A stretch of 64,000 nucleotides of DNA from Brachyspira hampsonii 30446 (GCF_000316195.1 NZ_JH994110.1:586599-650598), one strand, 5' to 3'. Shown: positions 45,714 to 55,695, numbered from the stretch's first letter. The notes: generated from the sequence alone by a model not told the origin. Translations and numbers: made by a program.

Positions 45714-45834
45714 ATATACATATCCTAAATATTATTTGCAATATATTATCGAAATATAGTATTGATTAATTATTAAATATTTTTAGTATTGAAAGTTATA
45801 TTGGAAAAAATAAGTGGGTGGGGAGTAAAAAATG

Positions 45835-45907
45835 AGCTGGTGATGGGACTCGAACCCGCAACCGGCTGATTACAAATCAGCTGCTCTACCAATTGAGCTA
45901 CACCAGC
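45835..45907 (-). tRNA. tRNA-Thr (anticodon TGT)
   Basis: 73-base cloverleaf read on the minus strand: acceptor GCTGGTG / CACCAGC, D-arm GCTC/GAGC, anticodon stem GCTGA / TCAGC around loop TTTGTAA (anticodon TGT), 5-base variable loop, T-loop TTCGAGT. One C-A mismatch in the T stem. CCA is not encoded. Just downstream (45812-45830) lies a lone CTCCCCACCC motif like box 1 of the dispersed element. Confidence 0.95.
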
Positions 45908-45982
45908 GAAGTGATTATCATTATACAATAATTAAAAAAAATGTCAAGTATTTTTATATAAATTTATATTATTTTTATTTAA

Positions 45983-48304
45983 TTATTCTTCTCTGTCTTT
46001 CAATCCTTCAACCATATCCAATCTGTTTATATAATATGCACTCATTATAGATACAAGGAATATTACAGTTACAAGCAATGCTACGGCAAGTATATAACTT
46101 GATTCATATACATGCGGAACGAATGAGAATAGTTTGCTTGAGAAAGGTTTTTTTACTAAATATAATATTCCATATCCTGCCGCTATTCCAAGAGGTATGG
46201 CAATTATTATCTGAGTAATAGTTTCTTTTAAAGACGCTATCATAATTTCTTTTGTAGTATAACCCATAACTTTTAGGAGAGTAAATTCATATCTTCTAGT
46301 TGCAAGAGTGATAACTCCTACACCATAAAGCGAAGTAGCACCTAGTAAAAATGCTATGAATATAAGTATTTGTACTAAAAGATATATAGTAGCTATCTGA
46401 TTTTTATAGGCTTCATACTCATCATTTCTGAAACTATAATATGAAACTTCTTTGCTTTTATCTAATATATCTTTCATATCTTCTTTAGTAACATTATCTT
46501 TAGTAGATATGAATATGCTGTTATAAACATCTTGTATTTCAAATGTCTCTTCAGCAAATGTTTTATCTATATAGATATAAAACATACCTTGCTGATCAAC
46601 AAATTTACTCACTTTCACTCTTCTTGAAATACTGTTTCCTAAGCTGTATAATTCTATTCCTATATAATCATTTTCTTTAATATTTAGTTTTTCAGCCAAA
46701 TATTTAGGAATCATTACAGAATCTTCTTTTTCATTATTATTTGGTATATCCATAGATGAGAAACTATCTTTATATATTAAAGCGGGTATATATAAACTTT
46801 CTGCATCATCTTTAAATGCCGGATATAATCTTGCCTGATAAATTGCTGCTTTGTCATAATATTTAATTCCGTCATTAGTTAGTATATCAGAATTATCTTC
46901 CCATTTTGTAGAGTTTACATTAACAACAACATCATATAAAGCAAATTTTTCATATAAGTTATATAAGAAATAATCAAAGGAATTATTAAATCCCTGAGCA
47001 AATATAGTCATACTTATAGCAGCAAACATTCCCCAAAGAGAAGCTAAATATCTTGTTTTGCTTCTTGAGGCATTTTTTATAGCATATCTTGTATTAAAAG
47101 AAAATTTATTCCAAATAGGTAATTTCTCTATAAATATTTTTCCAGATCCTTTAGGAGGCTCTCCTCTCATAGACTGAGCAGGATTTAATTTTAATATTGA
47201 TACAGCAGCTAAAAGATTTGAGAATATGCATACAAATAATATAATTACTGCTGATATTACCCATAAATCTATATAAGTATTATGATTGAAATTAGGCATA
47301 TCGAATATATTTCCGAGTGCATTGAATATAGGAGGTAAAAGAAAATTGCTTGCTATAAAAGCTAAAAGTATTCCGAAAAATGATACTAAAAATGAATATT
47401 TTATATACATAAACATTATAGAAAAATCTGTAAGTCCTATAGCTTTCATTATTCCTATTTGTTTTCTTTCTACAGCTACATTTCTTCTTTGTATAATGTA
47501 AAGTAAAAGTATTGCCATAAGAAGAAGTATAGAAGGACATATATATGAGAAAGAGTCTATTTGAAGTAATGTTTGTTCATAATTCACATAGTTTACCGAT
47601 TGTTCTCTGTCTGTAGATAAGAATATTTTTTGTTTTAATTTTAATTTTATTAGATTTTCAACATTTTTTTTATTAGCATCATCAGTATATTTTATATATA
47701 TTGAGTTATAAGGTATATAATTAAAATGATCTTCATTAACTTCTATAACTGCAAAATCTTTAGCTTCTGATGCGGTGCTTGCTCCGTCTTTAAAAAGAAA
47801 CACATAATTAGGATAAGATACTAAAGCCGCTATGACAAATGAATTAGTTTTATCATTAAATACCACTTCTACAGTATCGCCTAATTTTAGAGAATTAGCT
47901 TTCGCAAAATTTTTATTGATTGCTATTTCATTAGTTTTTAATTCTGTTTTTCCTTCATATACATAAGGTTTATTTATCCTGTCTTCTGAATTATCAGTGC
48001 CGTAAATTATAGCATCAATATTTTCTATTTTACCTTGAAATCTATGTTTAGCAACGACTCTGTCAACTCCTTTCATATCTTCAAGTTTTTCTATATCATT
48101 GGTATCAAACATACCGAATAATGCTAAATCATCTAATGTGTTTTCTTCAAAGTAGTTTTCTGCTGAAAGTTTAAAATCTCTATATACTGTTTTTACAGCA
48201 ACGAAAAAAAGTACAGCTAATGTTACTATGAATACAGCAGACATAAATATAGCAAGCTGTTTATTTATTTTTCTAAATAATAGTTTTGTTTTTATATTTA
48301 TCAT
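45983..48304 (-). CDS. ABC transporter permease, double FtsX (MacB/LolE-like)
   Basis: 773 residues. Membrane segments at about 18-40, three more around 255-370, and another FtsX unit at the C-terminus (about 640-760), with two large extracytoplasmic domains. It pairs with the ATPase encoded 6 bases upstream. Such mechanotransmission-type exporters move lipoproteins, peptides or activate envelope enzymes rather than importing solutes. Substrate unknown. Confidence 0.88.
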   Translation of the reverse strand: MINIKTKLLFRKINKQLAIFMSAVFIVTLAVLFFVAVKTVYRDFKLSAENYFEENTLDDLALFGMFDTNDIEKLEDMKGVDRVVAKHRFQGKIENIDAIIYGTDNSEDRINKPYVYEGKTELKTNEIAINKNFAKANSLKLGDTVEVVFNDKTNSFVIAALVSYPNYVFLFKDGASTASEAKDFAVIEVNEDHFNYIPYNSIYIKYTDDANKKNVENLIKLKLKQKIFLSTDREQSVNYVNYEQTLLQIDSFSYICPSILLLMAILLLYIIQRRNVAVERKQIGIMKAIGLTDFSIMFMYIKYSFLVSFFGILLAFIASNFLLPPIFNALGNIFDMPNFNHNTYIDLWVISAVIILFVCIFSNLLAAVSILKLNPAQSMRGEPPKGSGKIFIEKLPIWNKFSFNTRYAIKNASRSKTRYLASLWGMFAAISMTIFAQGFNNSFDYFLYNLYEKFALYDVVVNVNSTKWEDNSDILTNDGIKYYDKAAIYQARLYPAFKDDAESLYIPALIYKDSFSSMDIPNNNEKEDSVMIPKYLAEKLNIKENDYIGIELYSLGNSISRRVKVSKFVDQQGMFYIYIDKTFAEETFEIQDVYNSIFISTKDNVTKEDMKDILDKSKEVSYYSFRNDEYEAYKNQIATIYLLVQILIFIAFLLGATSLYGVGVITLATRRYEFTLLKVMGYTTKEIMIASLKETITQIIIAIPLGIAAGYGILYLVKKPFSSKLFSFVPHVYESSYILAVALLVTVIFLVSIMSAYYINRLDMVEGLKDREE

Positions 48305-48310
48305 TATTTT

Positions 48311-49018
48311 TTACCACTCTATATCTTCAGGATTCAAAGGATTTTCTACATCATATTTATCTAATACTTCGCCGCTCAAAATTTTTACAACAGTATCAGC
48401 CATTTTAGCTATTTCCTTACTATGAGTTATAAGTATGATGCTTGTTCCTAAATTTCTATTGAGGTCTCTAAGTATTTTTAAAGCCATAACACCTGTTTTA
48501 TTATCTAATGCCCCTGTAGGTTCATCGCATAATACCACTTTAGGCTTTTTGGCTATTGCACGGGCTATACTTACCCTCTGCTGTTCTCCTCCTGATAATT
48601 CTGTAGGATAATGTTTTATTCTATTTTCAAGTCCTAGTAATTTTAAAGCTTCCTCTGCATTAGTTCTTGAAAGACCTGTAATTTCAGTAGAAAATTCAAC
48701 ATTTTCTATAGCGGTAAGATTAGGAAGCAAATTATAACTTTGAAATACAAAGCCTATATTTTCTCTTCTAAATTTTGCCAATCTTTTATTACTGTAATGA
48801 GATATATCCTCACCTAAAAATAATACCTGACCGCTTGTAGGCTTATCTAAAGCTCCTAATATGTTAAGTAATGTACTTTTTCCTGAACCGCTAGGACCTA
48901 ATATAGCAGTAAGTTTTCCTTCTTCTATAGTAAGGTTAACAGACTTTAATGCCTGTGTGGCACCTCCTCCATGACCGTATATCTTACTAATTTCTTTTAT
49001 TTCATAAAGATAACTCAT
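48311..49018 (-). CDS. ABC transporter ATPase, LolD/MacB type
   Basis: 235 residues: Walker A GPSGSGKST, signature LSGGEQQR, Walker B VVLCDEPTGALD and switch His in ITHSKE. The sequence places it in the LolD/MacB/FtsE branch that works with FtsX-type permeases such as 45983-48304. Its ATG shares one base with the TAA of the coaBC gene (TAATG), so translation of the two is coupled. Confidence 0.94.
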   Translation of the reverse strand: MSYLYEIKEISKIYGHGGGATQALKSVNLTIEEGKLTAILGPSGSGKSTLLNILGALDKPTSGQVLFLGEDISHYSNKRLAKFRRENIGFVFQSYNLLPNLTAIENVEFSTEITGLSRTNAEEALKLLGLENRIKHYPTELSGGEQQRVSIARAIAKKPKVVLCDEPTGALDNKTGVMALKILRDLNRNLGTSIILITHSKEIAKMADTVVKILSGEVLDKYDVENPLNPEDIEW

Positions 49019-50229
49019 TATTTCAATCCCGTAATATTATTTTTTTTATTCCATTCTGAAACAGCCTCAGAAACTATTTCTTTGGCGCATTCTTTTTTAT
49101 TTAAAACAGGAAAAGATTTAAATCTTCCGTCTTTGAAAAATATTGTAATTTTATTTGTATCTTTTCCTATAGCATCTTTTATTTTATTAGCTACTATCAT
49201 ATCAGCATCTTTTCTATTCATTTTATCTAAAGCATAATTTTTAAGTTCCTCATCATTTTCAGCAGTTTCCGCAGCAAAAGACACTATTACTGTTTGATTT
49301 TTCTTTTTATTTTTTGCAGATAGAAGTATATCATCATTTTCGATTAATTCTATAGTATTTATATTATGTTTTTTTACTTTTTTATCAAATACTTGTGCCG
49401 GTCTGAAATCTAAAGGAGCAGCAGCCATAATAAGTATATCTGTATTATCAAGTTCATTTAATACATTATCCTGAAGTTCTTTAGTGGTATTGACTTTTAT
49501 TTTCTTATCATTGTTTTTTACACTTAAAGGTTCATTAACTTTACCTTCTATATATGCGGATATTCCTCCATTTGAAGATATTTCCTCATATATAGAAGCT
49601 CCCATTTTACCGCTTGAATTATTAGTTATATATCTTATTGGATCTATCCATTCTATTGTAGCACCTGATGTAATTGTGAATCTTATGTTATTATACTTTA
49701 ATGATTTATTATATGAAGTTACTTTTTGTATTATAGTATCTATATCTGCAAGTCTTCCTACTCCTGTGTCATTGCATGCCATTTCTCCGCTTTCAGGTGA
49801 TATCAGTTCATAGTTTAATTCTTCTATTAAATATTTTACATTTCTTTGATTTGCTTTATTAGCCCACATATTAGGATTCATAGCAGGTGCAAAGTATTTC
49901 TTTTTTGTATATGCACATGCTATTGTACTTATAGCATCATCGCATATACCATTTGCTATTTTTCCTATAATGTTTACATCAGCAGGAGCTATTAATAATA
50001 TATCCGTTTCTTCATTTATATGAATATGTCTAAGTATATCATCTTCCTGCCATAGATCCGTTATTACTTTATTTCCGCTCATAGTTTCCAATGCTTTAGC
50101 ACCGACCATATTTTGTGCATTTTTTGTAACGGCACATATGACATTATGTCCTTGTTTTTTTAGATGGCTTACAAGAAATGGAGTTTTGTATGCGGATATT
50201 GAGCTTGTTATTGCTAATAAAATTCTCAT
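49018..50229 (-). CDS. coaBC: Phosphopantothenoylcysteine decarboxylase / phosphopantothenate-cysteine ligase
   Basis: 403 residues, bifunctional. The N-terminal CoaC flavoprotein domain has ITSSISAYKTPFLV, the catalytic His in HIHI, PAMNPNMW and the substrate-clamp region EMACNDTGVGRL. The C-terminal CoaB domain begins at about 185 with ITSGATIEWIDPIRYITNNSSGKMG. It makes phosphopantetheine for coenzyme A. The ATG at 50229 is preferred to a TTG two codons before it. Confidence 0.95.
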   Translation of the reverse strand: MRILLAITSSISAYKTPFLVSHLKKQGHNVICAVTKNAQNMVGAKALETMSGNKVITDLWQEDDILRHIHINEETDILLIAPADVNIIGKIANGICDDAISTIACAYTKKKYFAPAMNPNMWANKANQRNVKYLIEELNYELISPESGEMACNDTGVGRLADIDTIIQKVTSYNKSLKYNNIRFTITSGATIEWIDPIRYITNNSSGKMGASIYEEISSNGGISAYIEGKVNEPLSVKNNDKKIKVNTTKELQDNVLNELDNTDILIMAAAPLDFRPAQVFDKKVKKHNINTIELIENDDILLSAKNKKKNQTVIVSFAAETAENDEELKNYALDKMNRKDADMIVANKIKDAIGKDTNKITIFFKDGRFKSFPVLNKKECAKEIVSEAVSEWNKKNNITGLK

Positions 50230-50235
50230 AATCAA

Positions 50236-50622
50236 ATCAAAGTATTATAACTTTATAACCCTATAATTAAAATATATTATTAAACAATTATATACTACTA
50301 TAAATAAAAAAAATAGTCTATATATTTTTATTAATTTTTTATTTTTATTTTAAGTAATAATATACTATATATTTAAAATTATTTTGTTTTTTAGTAATTA
50401 TTAATAAAATTATATGAATAAAATAATATTATTATATATATAATATGATATATATAAATATATATGTGAAATAATATTAACAAATACTGCAAAAAATTAG
50501 AGTATACTAAATCTATTTTTTACAATCAATTCTAAATTTATTTAAACCAATCCAATTACTTTATCATACTTGTATACTGTAAATAATTATTGTAAAAAAA
50601 ATTATATTTTTTTTAGTTAATA
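50236..50622. other. AT-rich intergenic region between coaBC and phoH
   Basis: About 390 bases of extreme AT content with repeated TATATA tracts (densest at about 50430-50475) and no gene, tRNA or clear terminator. The divergent gene starts mean it must hold the coaBC promoter; the phoH promoter is at its right edge. Confidence 0.6.
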
Positions 50623-50650
50623 TTGACAATAGATATGATTTTAGTATATT
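50623..50650 (+). promoter_or_regulatory. Promoter of the phoH-pgpH-ybeY-corC operon
   Basis: TTGACA (50623-50628), 16-base spacer, TATATT (50645-50650), about 38 bases before the inferred phoH start. Confidence 0.65.
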
Positions 50651-50687
50651 ATTAAGTAAGCAATTTTAAATATAAAGGACTTGTATA

Positions 50688-51641
50688 ATTAATAATAAAA
50701 TTTTAGATAATAAGGTAAAATTCAAAGATGCTGATTCTTTTATATCTATATGCGGAATAGAAGATAGGCATCTTGAAATACTAGAAAATAAATTTAATGT
50801 TTCCATATATCCGAAAGGAAATGAATTAACAATAAAAGGTGATCTGGTAAGAATAGAAGATACCGTAAAGGTTTTATATATTTTAAAAGATTTATATAAT
50901 TCATCATCAGAAATAACTGAACAAAAAGTAATTAATATAGCAGACAATATTTGGAATAATAAAGATAATAAATTTATATCCATGAAAATCAAACTGCCTT
51001 ATTTGGGTAGAAATATTGAAATGAAAACTGTATCTCAAGGCGAATATCTTTATAAGATGCAAAAAAGCGATATAATATTTTCTACAGGGGCTGCTGGTAC
51101 GGGAAAAACTTTTCTTTCTGTCGCTTATGCTATAAATTTACTTTCAGATGGAAAAATAGAGCGTATAATTATAACAAGACCTGTTGTAGAGGCAGGAGAG
51201 AGTTTAGGTTATCTGCCCGGTGATTTTAAAGAAAAAATATCTCCTTATATGCGTCCTGTTTATGATGCTTTATACAGCATTATATCTGCCGATATGATAT
51301 CAAGATATACAGAAGAAGGCAAAATAGAAGTAGCTCCTCTTGCTTATATGAGGGGAAGAACTTTAAGCAGAGCTTTCATTATACTTGATGAGGCACAGAA
51401 TACAACAATATCTCAGATGAAAATGTTTTTAAGCAGGATAGGGGAGAAGTCCAAAGTTGTAGTTACAGGTGATATATCTCAAAGCGATTTGCCGAAAAAT
51501 GCTCAGTCAGGTTTGGAACATGCTTTAAAGATATTAAGCAATATAAATGGTATTAGTTTTCACCATTTTGAAAAAAAAGATGTGATAAGGCATCATCTGG
51601 TTTCTAAAATATTAGAAGCCTATGATGGTGCTGATTATTAA
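50688..51641 (+). CDS. PhoH-family (PhoL) ATPase, apparently with an AUU start
   Basis: 317 residues if it starts at ATT 50688. The frame is open from 50676, with no ATG, GTG or TTG before the ATG at 50982. That late start would remove the first 98 residues, including a KH-like N-terminal domain (CGIEDRHLEILENKFNVSI) present in this family. AAAGGA ends 8 bases before ATT 50688. Family length (about 320) and this site fit an AUU start; ATA 50685 is an alternative. The ATPase domain has Walker A GAAGTGKT and Walker B FIILDEAQN. PhoH-like proteins beside ybeY probably act with it in RNA processing. Confidence 0.82.
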   Translation: MNNKILDNKVKFKDADSFISICGIEDRHLEILENKFNVSIYPKGNELTIKGDLVRIEDTVKVLYILKDLYNSSSEITEQKVINIADNIWNNKDNKFISMKIKLPYLGRNIEMKTVSQGEYLYKMQKSDIIFSTGAAGTGKTFLSVAYAINLLSDGKIERIIITRPVVEAGESLGYLPGDFKEKISPYMRPVYDALYSIISADMISRYTEEGKIEVAPLAYMRGRTLSRAFIILDEAQNTTISQMKMFLSRIGEKSKVVVTGDISQSDLPKNAQSGLEHALKILSNINGISFHHFEKKDVIRHHLVSKILEAYDGADY

Positions 51642-51674
51642 TAAAAATTTTATTTTTAGAAGGTATTATTATTT

Positions 51675-54029
51675 ATGAATACAAATAAAAAAATAGCAAA
51701 ATCTGTTTTAAGTAAAACACCGAATATAGAAAGATTTTTTCAATTAATTATAGCTGTATTATTATATCTATTTACTTTATTTTTGGTTTTTCCAACTTAT
51801 ATTCAAAAAGTTGATATACCTAATGTAGGCGATATAGTTACAGAGCCTTTTATAGTAAAAAAGAATGTTAAGTACGAAAATAAAGCAGAAACTGAAAAAC
51901 TTACATACTATACAGAAGCAACTATAGCTCCGATATTTGACATGCCTAAAAATATAGAGTATGAAGCTCTATCTAAAATAAGCAATATGTTTTCTTTTAT
52001 TAGAATATCTCATGATAATAATATTCCTATTGATGAAATATATAATCAATTTCTTCTTATATATGATGAGCCTATAAACAAGTCTGTATTCTCTAATGCT
52101 GTATTAAACGATCTTAATATAGGTTATGAGGCAAAAATAATAGAAACAATTAAAGAGTTATTTGGAGTTGGAATTCTTTCAAGAGGAAATTTGAGTTCTG
52201 ATACATTAAGTTTGATATTAAATAATGGCATATTTGTATATAGCTATGATAATTATATAATAGAGGAAAGACTGCTTCCTAGAAATAGGGTTTTCTTTTT
52301 GGAAGATTTAAGGGTAGAACTTCCTTCAATCATAGGTACAAAATATAGAAATCTTAATATTAATCATATAAATTCTATATCCGCTATTGTAAATGCATTT
52401 CTGAAAGATAACTTAATATATAATTCTTCTAAAACAAAAGAGAAGATAAATGATGTTAAATCTAGCTTGGAGCCTGTTTATAATTTGATAAAAAAAGGTT
52501 TCCCTATTTTAACAGTTGGAGAAAGAGTAACAGAAGAAAAAGCTGAATTGATTAGAAATTTATTCGGAAATAGTTTTGGAGGATATAGTGTAGCTGTATT
52601 TATGGGACAGGCTTTATTTATTCTGATTCTTTTTTCATTTATTGGATTTATCATTTTTAAATATAAGATACCTTTCTATATAAATTTCAAAAATTTCATA
52701 TTGTTTGCTATAGAGTATACCGTAATAGTTTCTGTAACTTATCTTTTTTATAATCATGTTTCTTATAATTCATTAAATATTTATATTCCTTTTTATGTAT
52801 ATACATTCATTCCTATGTTCAGCATAATAAACTCTTTGCTTGGAGCTAAAAGAGGAATATCTTCTATAATAACATTATCTATAACTTTGCTTGCGGCAAA
52901 TGTAGCACAGGCTAGTTTATTTGAAATATCAGCATTATTTGTAATATCTGTATTTACCTCCATTTTGTCAAAAAAAATACATAATAGATATTCTATTCTT
53001 TTAATAGGTTTGCTTATAGGGGCATATTTAAGTATAATGTGTTTAATAGATGTATTATTAAATGACAATATAAAAATAAATTATTTAACTATTGTATTTG
53101 CTTTTACAAGCGGTTTTGCACAGTCTATACTTGTTATGATATTTTTACCTATTATTGAATATGTACTTGAAACAGCTACTATATTCAGACTTCAGGAATT
53201 ATCAGATTTAAATAATCCTCTTCTTAGAAAACTTCAAATGAATGCTCCTGGTACTTACCATCATTCTATAAGTATGGCAAATTTAGTAGAAACTATAGCT
53301 GAGGAAATAGGTGAAGATGCAAGACTTGCATGTGTATCCGCATATTATCATGATATAGGTAAAATGGAGAATCCGCTTTATTATATAGAAAATACTAATA
53401 AAACAGAAAATAGACATAATAAATTAAAACCTACTCTTTCTGCTTCAATAGTAAAAGCACATATTCGACTAGGTGTTGAAATGGCCAAAAAATACAGACT
53501 TCCTAAAGAGGTTATCGCAGCAATTAAAGAACATCATGGAACAACATTAATAAAATATTTCTATGTCGAAGCTTTAAAAGAAAATCCTGATGTGGATATA
53601 AATCTATTTAGATATCCCGGACCTAGACCGCAGTCAAAAATTACTGCTATATTGATGATATTAGATTCTATAGAAGCAGCAAGCAGATCTTTGGATTCTC
53701 CTAAGAGAGAGGATTTGGAAATGCTTATAGATCATATTGTAAATGATAAAATGTCTATTGGTGAGTTAAATGACAGCGGACTTACTTTAAAAGATATAGA
53801 AATAATTAAAAAGATATCATTCCAGCAGATTATAGCATCATTGCATGAGAGGATTAAATATCCTGAACTTAATGATGAAAATGATAAAAATGATAAAAAT
53901 GATAAAAATAAAGAAAATGAAGATGATAACAAAAAAGAAGAAAAAGATTCTAAAAAACAAATAGTTAAATATACAAAAGAAAATGATAAAAAAATAAAAA
54001 TAATGTTGAAAATATTAAAGAAAATATAA
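51675..54029 (+). CDS. PgpH-type 7TM-HD cyclic dinucleotide phosphodiesterase
   Basis: 784 residues. One N-terminal membrane helix (about 22-42), an extracytoplasmic 7TMR-HDED-like domain (to about 300), seven membrane helices (about 305-510), then a cytoplasmic HD domain with GTYHHS and YYHDIGK (H559-D560). PgpH-type enzymes degrade c-di-AMP. The tail has 9-base repeats coding NDK (53875-53912). The frame ends at 54029 after an A7 tract; a -1 shift there opens about 40 more charged residues to 54151. Conserved order phoH, pgpH, ybeY, corC. Confidence 0.92.
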   Translation: MNTNKKIAKSVLSKTPNIERFFQLIIAVLLYLFTLFLVFPTYIQKVDIPNVGDIVTEPFIVKKNVKYENKAETEKLTYYTEATIAPIFDMPKNIEYEALSKISNMFSFIRISHDNNIPIDEIYNQFLLIYDEPINKSVFSNAVLNDLNIGYEAKIIETIKELFGVGILSRGNLSSDTLSLILNNGIFVYSYDNYIIEERLLPRNRVFFLEDLRVELPSIIGTKYRNLNINHINSISAIVNAFLKDNLIYNSSKTKEKINDVKSSLEPVYNLIKKGFPILTVGERVTEEKAELIRNLFGNSFGGYSVAVFMGQALFILILFSFIGFIIFKYKIPFYINFKNFILFAIEYTVIVSVTYLFYNHVSYNSLNIYIPFYVYTFIPMFSIINSLLGAKRGISSIITLSITLLAANVAQASLFEISALFVISVFTSILSKKIHNRYSILLIGLLIGAYLSIMCLIDVLLNDNIKINYLTIVFAFTSGFAQSILVMIFLPIIEYVLETATIFRLQELSDLNNPLLRKLQMNAPGTYHHSISMANLVETIAEEIGEDARLACVSAYYHDIGKMENPLYYIENTNKTENRHNKLKPTLSASIVKAHIRLGVEMAKKYRLPKEVIAAIKEHHGTTLIKYFYVEALKENPDVDINLFRYPGPRPQSKITAILMILDSIEAASRSLDSPKREDLEMLIDHIVNDKMSIGELNDSGLTLKDIEIIKKISFQQIIASLHERIKYPELNDENDKNDKNDKNKENEDDNKKEEKDSKKQIVKYTKENDKKIKIMLKILKKI

Positions 54030-54157
54030 AAGAAAAAATAGCCAAAAAATTACCTTTAAAGCATAAAGGGGAAAAGGATGCAAAGGAATTGAAATATAAT
54101 AATAAGGAAATTAAAGAGAGCAAGGAAAATAAAGAGTCGGTAAAAAAATAGTATATT

Positions 54158-54583
54158 ATGAAAGTTAATGTTTTCAATGAAACTAATTATGATATAAATA
54201 TAAAGTATTATAAGTATTTTTTGTATTATTCTCTAAAGACTGCTGATATTGATGGAGAGGTTAATTTACTTTTTTGTGATAATGAATATATAAAAAATCT
54301 TAATAAAGAATTTAGAAATAAGGATAAAGCTACTGATGTACTTACATTTCCTATGGGGGATATACATGAAGGAGGAGATATAGTTATTTCTTATGAATGG
54401 GTAGCGGCCAGATACAGTGAAGAAAGGATAAAAAAAACTATATTAAAATTGATTATTCATTCAATACTTCATTTAAAAGGAGTGCATCATAATTACAGCA
54501 GAAAATCATTGATGGAAAATAATGAGAAGATGAAAGAATTATATGAAAGGGTTATTAAAACTATAAAGGAAAATAGATCATAA
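54158..54583 (+). CDS. ybeY: Endoribonuclease YbeY, rRNA maturation
   Basis: 141 residues, normal size. The zinc motif H-x3-H-x5-H is read as His101, His105 and His111 in HSILHLKGVHH. YbeY acts in 16S rRNA 3'-end maturation and ribosome quality control. It lies between pgpH and a CorC-like gene, a widely conserved order. Confidence 0.95.
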   Translation: MKVNVFNETNYDINIKYYKYFLYYSLKTADIDGEVNLLFCDNEYIKNLNKEFRNKDKATDVLTFPMGDIHEGGDIVISYEWVAARYSEERIKKTILKLIIHSILHLKGVHHNYSRKSLMENNEKMKELYERVIKTIKENRS

Positions 54584-54604
54584 ATTTTAAGGATACATAT
54601 AAAA

Positions 54605-55432
54605 ATGCCAATACATAAATTAATATCTAAAATATTAAAGAAAAAAGATAATAATACTGATAAAAATAATTATGTAAATTTATCATCATTAACAGAAGCA
54701 GAAAGAGAAATTATAACAAATACTATTGAATTAAAAACAAAAAGTGTGAGAGAAATAATGGTTCCTAGGGTTGATGTAGTTATGATACCTATAGAATCAT
54801 CTTATGATAGGGTGATAAAGGCTTTTAATAAGGATAGAAATTCTAGAATTCCTGTATACAAAGACGGAATAGATGATATAGTTGGAGTCTTGTATGTTAA
54901 GGATTTGATTGATGCAGAAGAAAAAACTTTCTCGCTTAAAAAAATTCTTCATAAGCCTCTATTTGTTCCAATATCAATTTCATTAATGGAATTATTAAAA
55001 AATTTCAGAGAAAAACAGATTCATATAGCTATGGTTGTTGATGAGTACGGCGGATTTTCTGGAATTGTTTCTATGGAAGATGTACTTGAGCAGATTATAG
55101 GGGATATAAGAGATGAATATGATGAGGAAGATGAAGAGATAAAGAGTAATGATGATGGAACATATTTAGTTGATGCAAGAACTAGAATAGATGATTTCAA
55201 TAAATATGATATACTTCCTCCTATACCAGATGATGAGGCAGATACTGTGGGAGGATTTTTATTTTCATATTTAGGAAGGCTTCCAAAAAGAAATGAGGAT
55301 ATAGAATATAATGGATATTCATTTACTGTTGTAGGTAAAAGCGGAAATATTGTTACTAAAATCCGAATAGAAAAATCAAAGAAAGATAATAAAGATAAGA
55401 ATGAAAATAAATCGGAAGAAAATAAAGATTGA
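54605..55432 (+). CDS. CorC/HlyC-type CBS-domain protein
   Basis: 275 residues: a pair of CBS domains (about 45-165; VREIMVPRVDVVMIP and AMVVDEYGGFSGIVSMEDVLEQIIGDI) and a C-terminal transporter-associated CorC domain (about 180-265). It has no membrane part, so it is the short CorC/TlyC form. Such proteins bind adenine nucleotides and have been linked to magnesium or cobalt export. A charged K/N/E tail ends the protein. Last gene of the phoH operon; terminator at 55473. Confidence 0.92.
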   Translation: MPIHKLISKILKKKDNNTDKNNYVNLSSLTEAEREIITNTIELKTKSVREIMVPRVDVVMIPIESSYDRVIKAFNKDRNSRIPVYKDGIDDIVGVLYVKDLIDAEEKTFSLKKILHKPLFVPISISLMELLKNFREKQIHIAMVVDEYGGFSGIVSMEDVLEQIIGDIRDEYDEEDEEIKSNDDGTYLVDARTRIDDFNKYDILPPIPDDEADTVGGFLFSYLGRLPKRNEDIEYNGYSFTVVGKSGNIVTKIRIEKSKKDNKDKNENKSEENKD

Positions 55433-55472
55433 TTTTGTTATCTAATAATATTTAGAGTAATGTATATTATAA

Positions 55473-55505
55473 AAAGCCCCATCTTATTTAGATGAGGCTT
55501 TATTT
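55473..55505 (+). terminator. Terminator of the phoH operon
   Basis: AAAGCCCCATCT / AGATGAGGCTTT with one mismatch, followed by a T-rich run. Confidence 0.75.
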
Positions 55506-55514
55506 ATTTTATTT

Positions 55515-55613
55515 CTAATAAAAATTGCTCGTAAAAAAATCCCTGCCATTCTCACGAATGACAGGCACTCGCAATTTTTATATTTTATTCTAAATAAGCA
55601 TAGTTGAATTGAT
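55515..55613 (-). pseudogene. 3' scar of a lost oppA paralogue plus its terminator (copy 1)
   Basis: Near-identical to 55625-55722, one period of about 110 bases away. On the minus strand the right end codes NQFNYAYLE and a stop, matching YQFHYAYLE and stop at the end of the intact oppA gene; then the same terminator hairpin (CCTGTCATTC / GAATGGCAGG and a T7 run) and an outer AAAAATTGC / GCAATTTTT stem. Everything upstream of the last nine codons is gone. The intact gene's own terminator is the second copy. Confidence 0.72.
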
Positions 55614-55624
55614 TTTTATTATTG

Positions 55625-55695
55625 CTAATAAAAATTGCTCGTAAAAAAAATCCCTGCCATTCTTACGAATGACAGGCACTCGCAATTTTTATATT
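55625..55695 (-). terminator. Terminator of oppA (copy 2 of the repeated block)
   Basis: Minus strand hairpin CCTGTCATTC, loop GTAA, GAATGGCAGG (one mismatch) followed by eight T after GGA; framed by AAAAATTGC / GCAATTTTT. Confidence 0.85.

Noticed and set aside
45812..45830. Sixth copy of the dispersed element next to tRNA-Thr
   Set aside because: Only one CTCCCCACCC box is seen, with no second box at 76-78 bases and no arms; may be a decayed remnant.
50666..50992. 108-codon minus-strand frame over the start of phoH
   Set aside because: It is the shadow of the true phoH N-terminus, whose plus-strand product matches the family.
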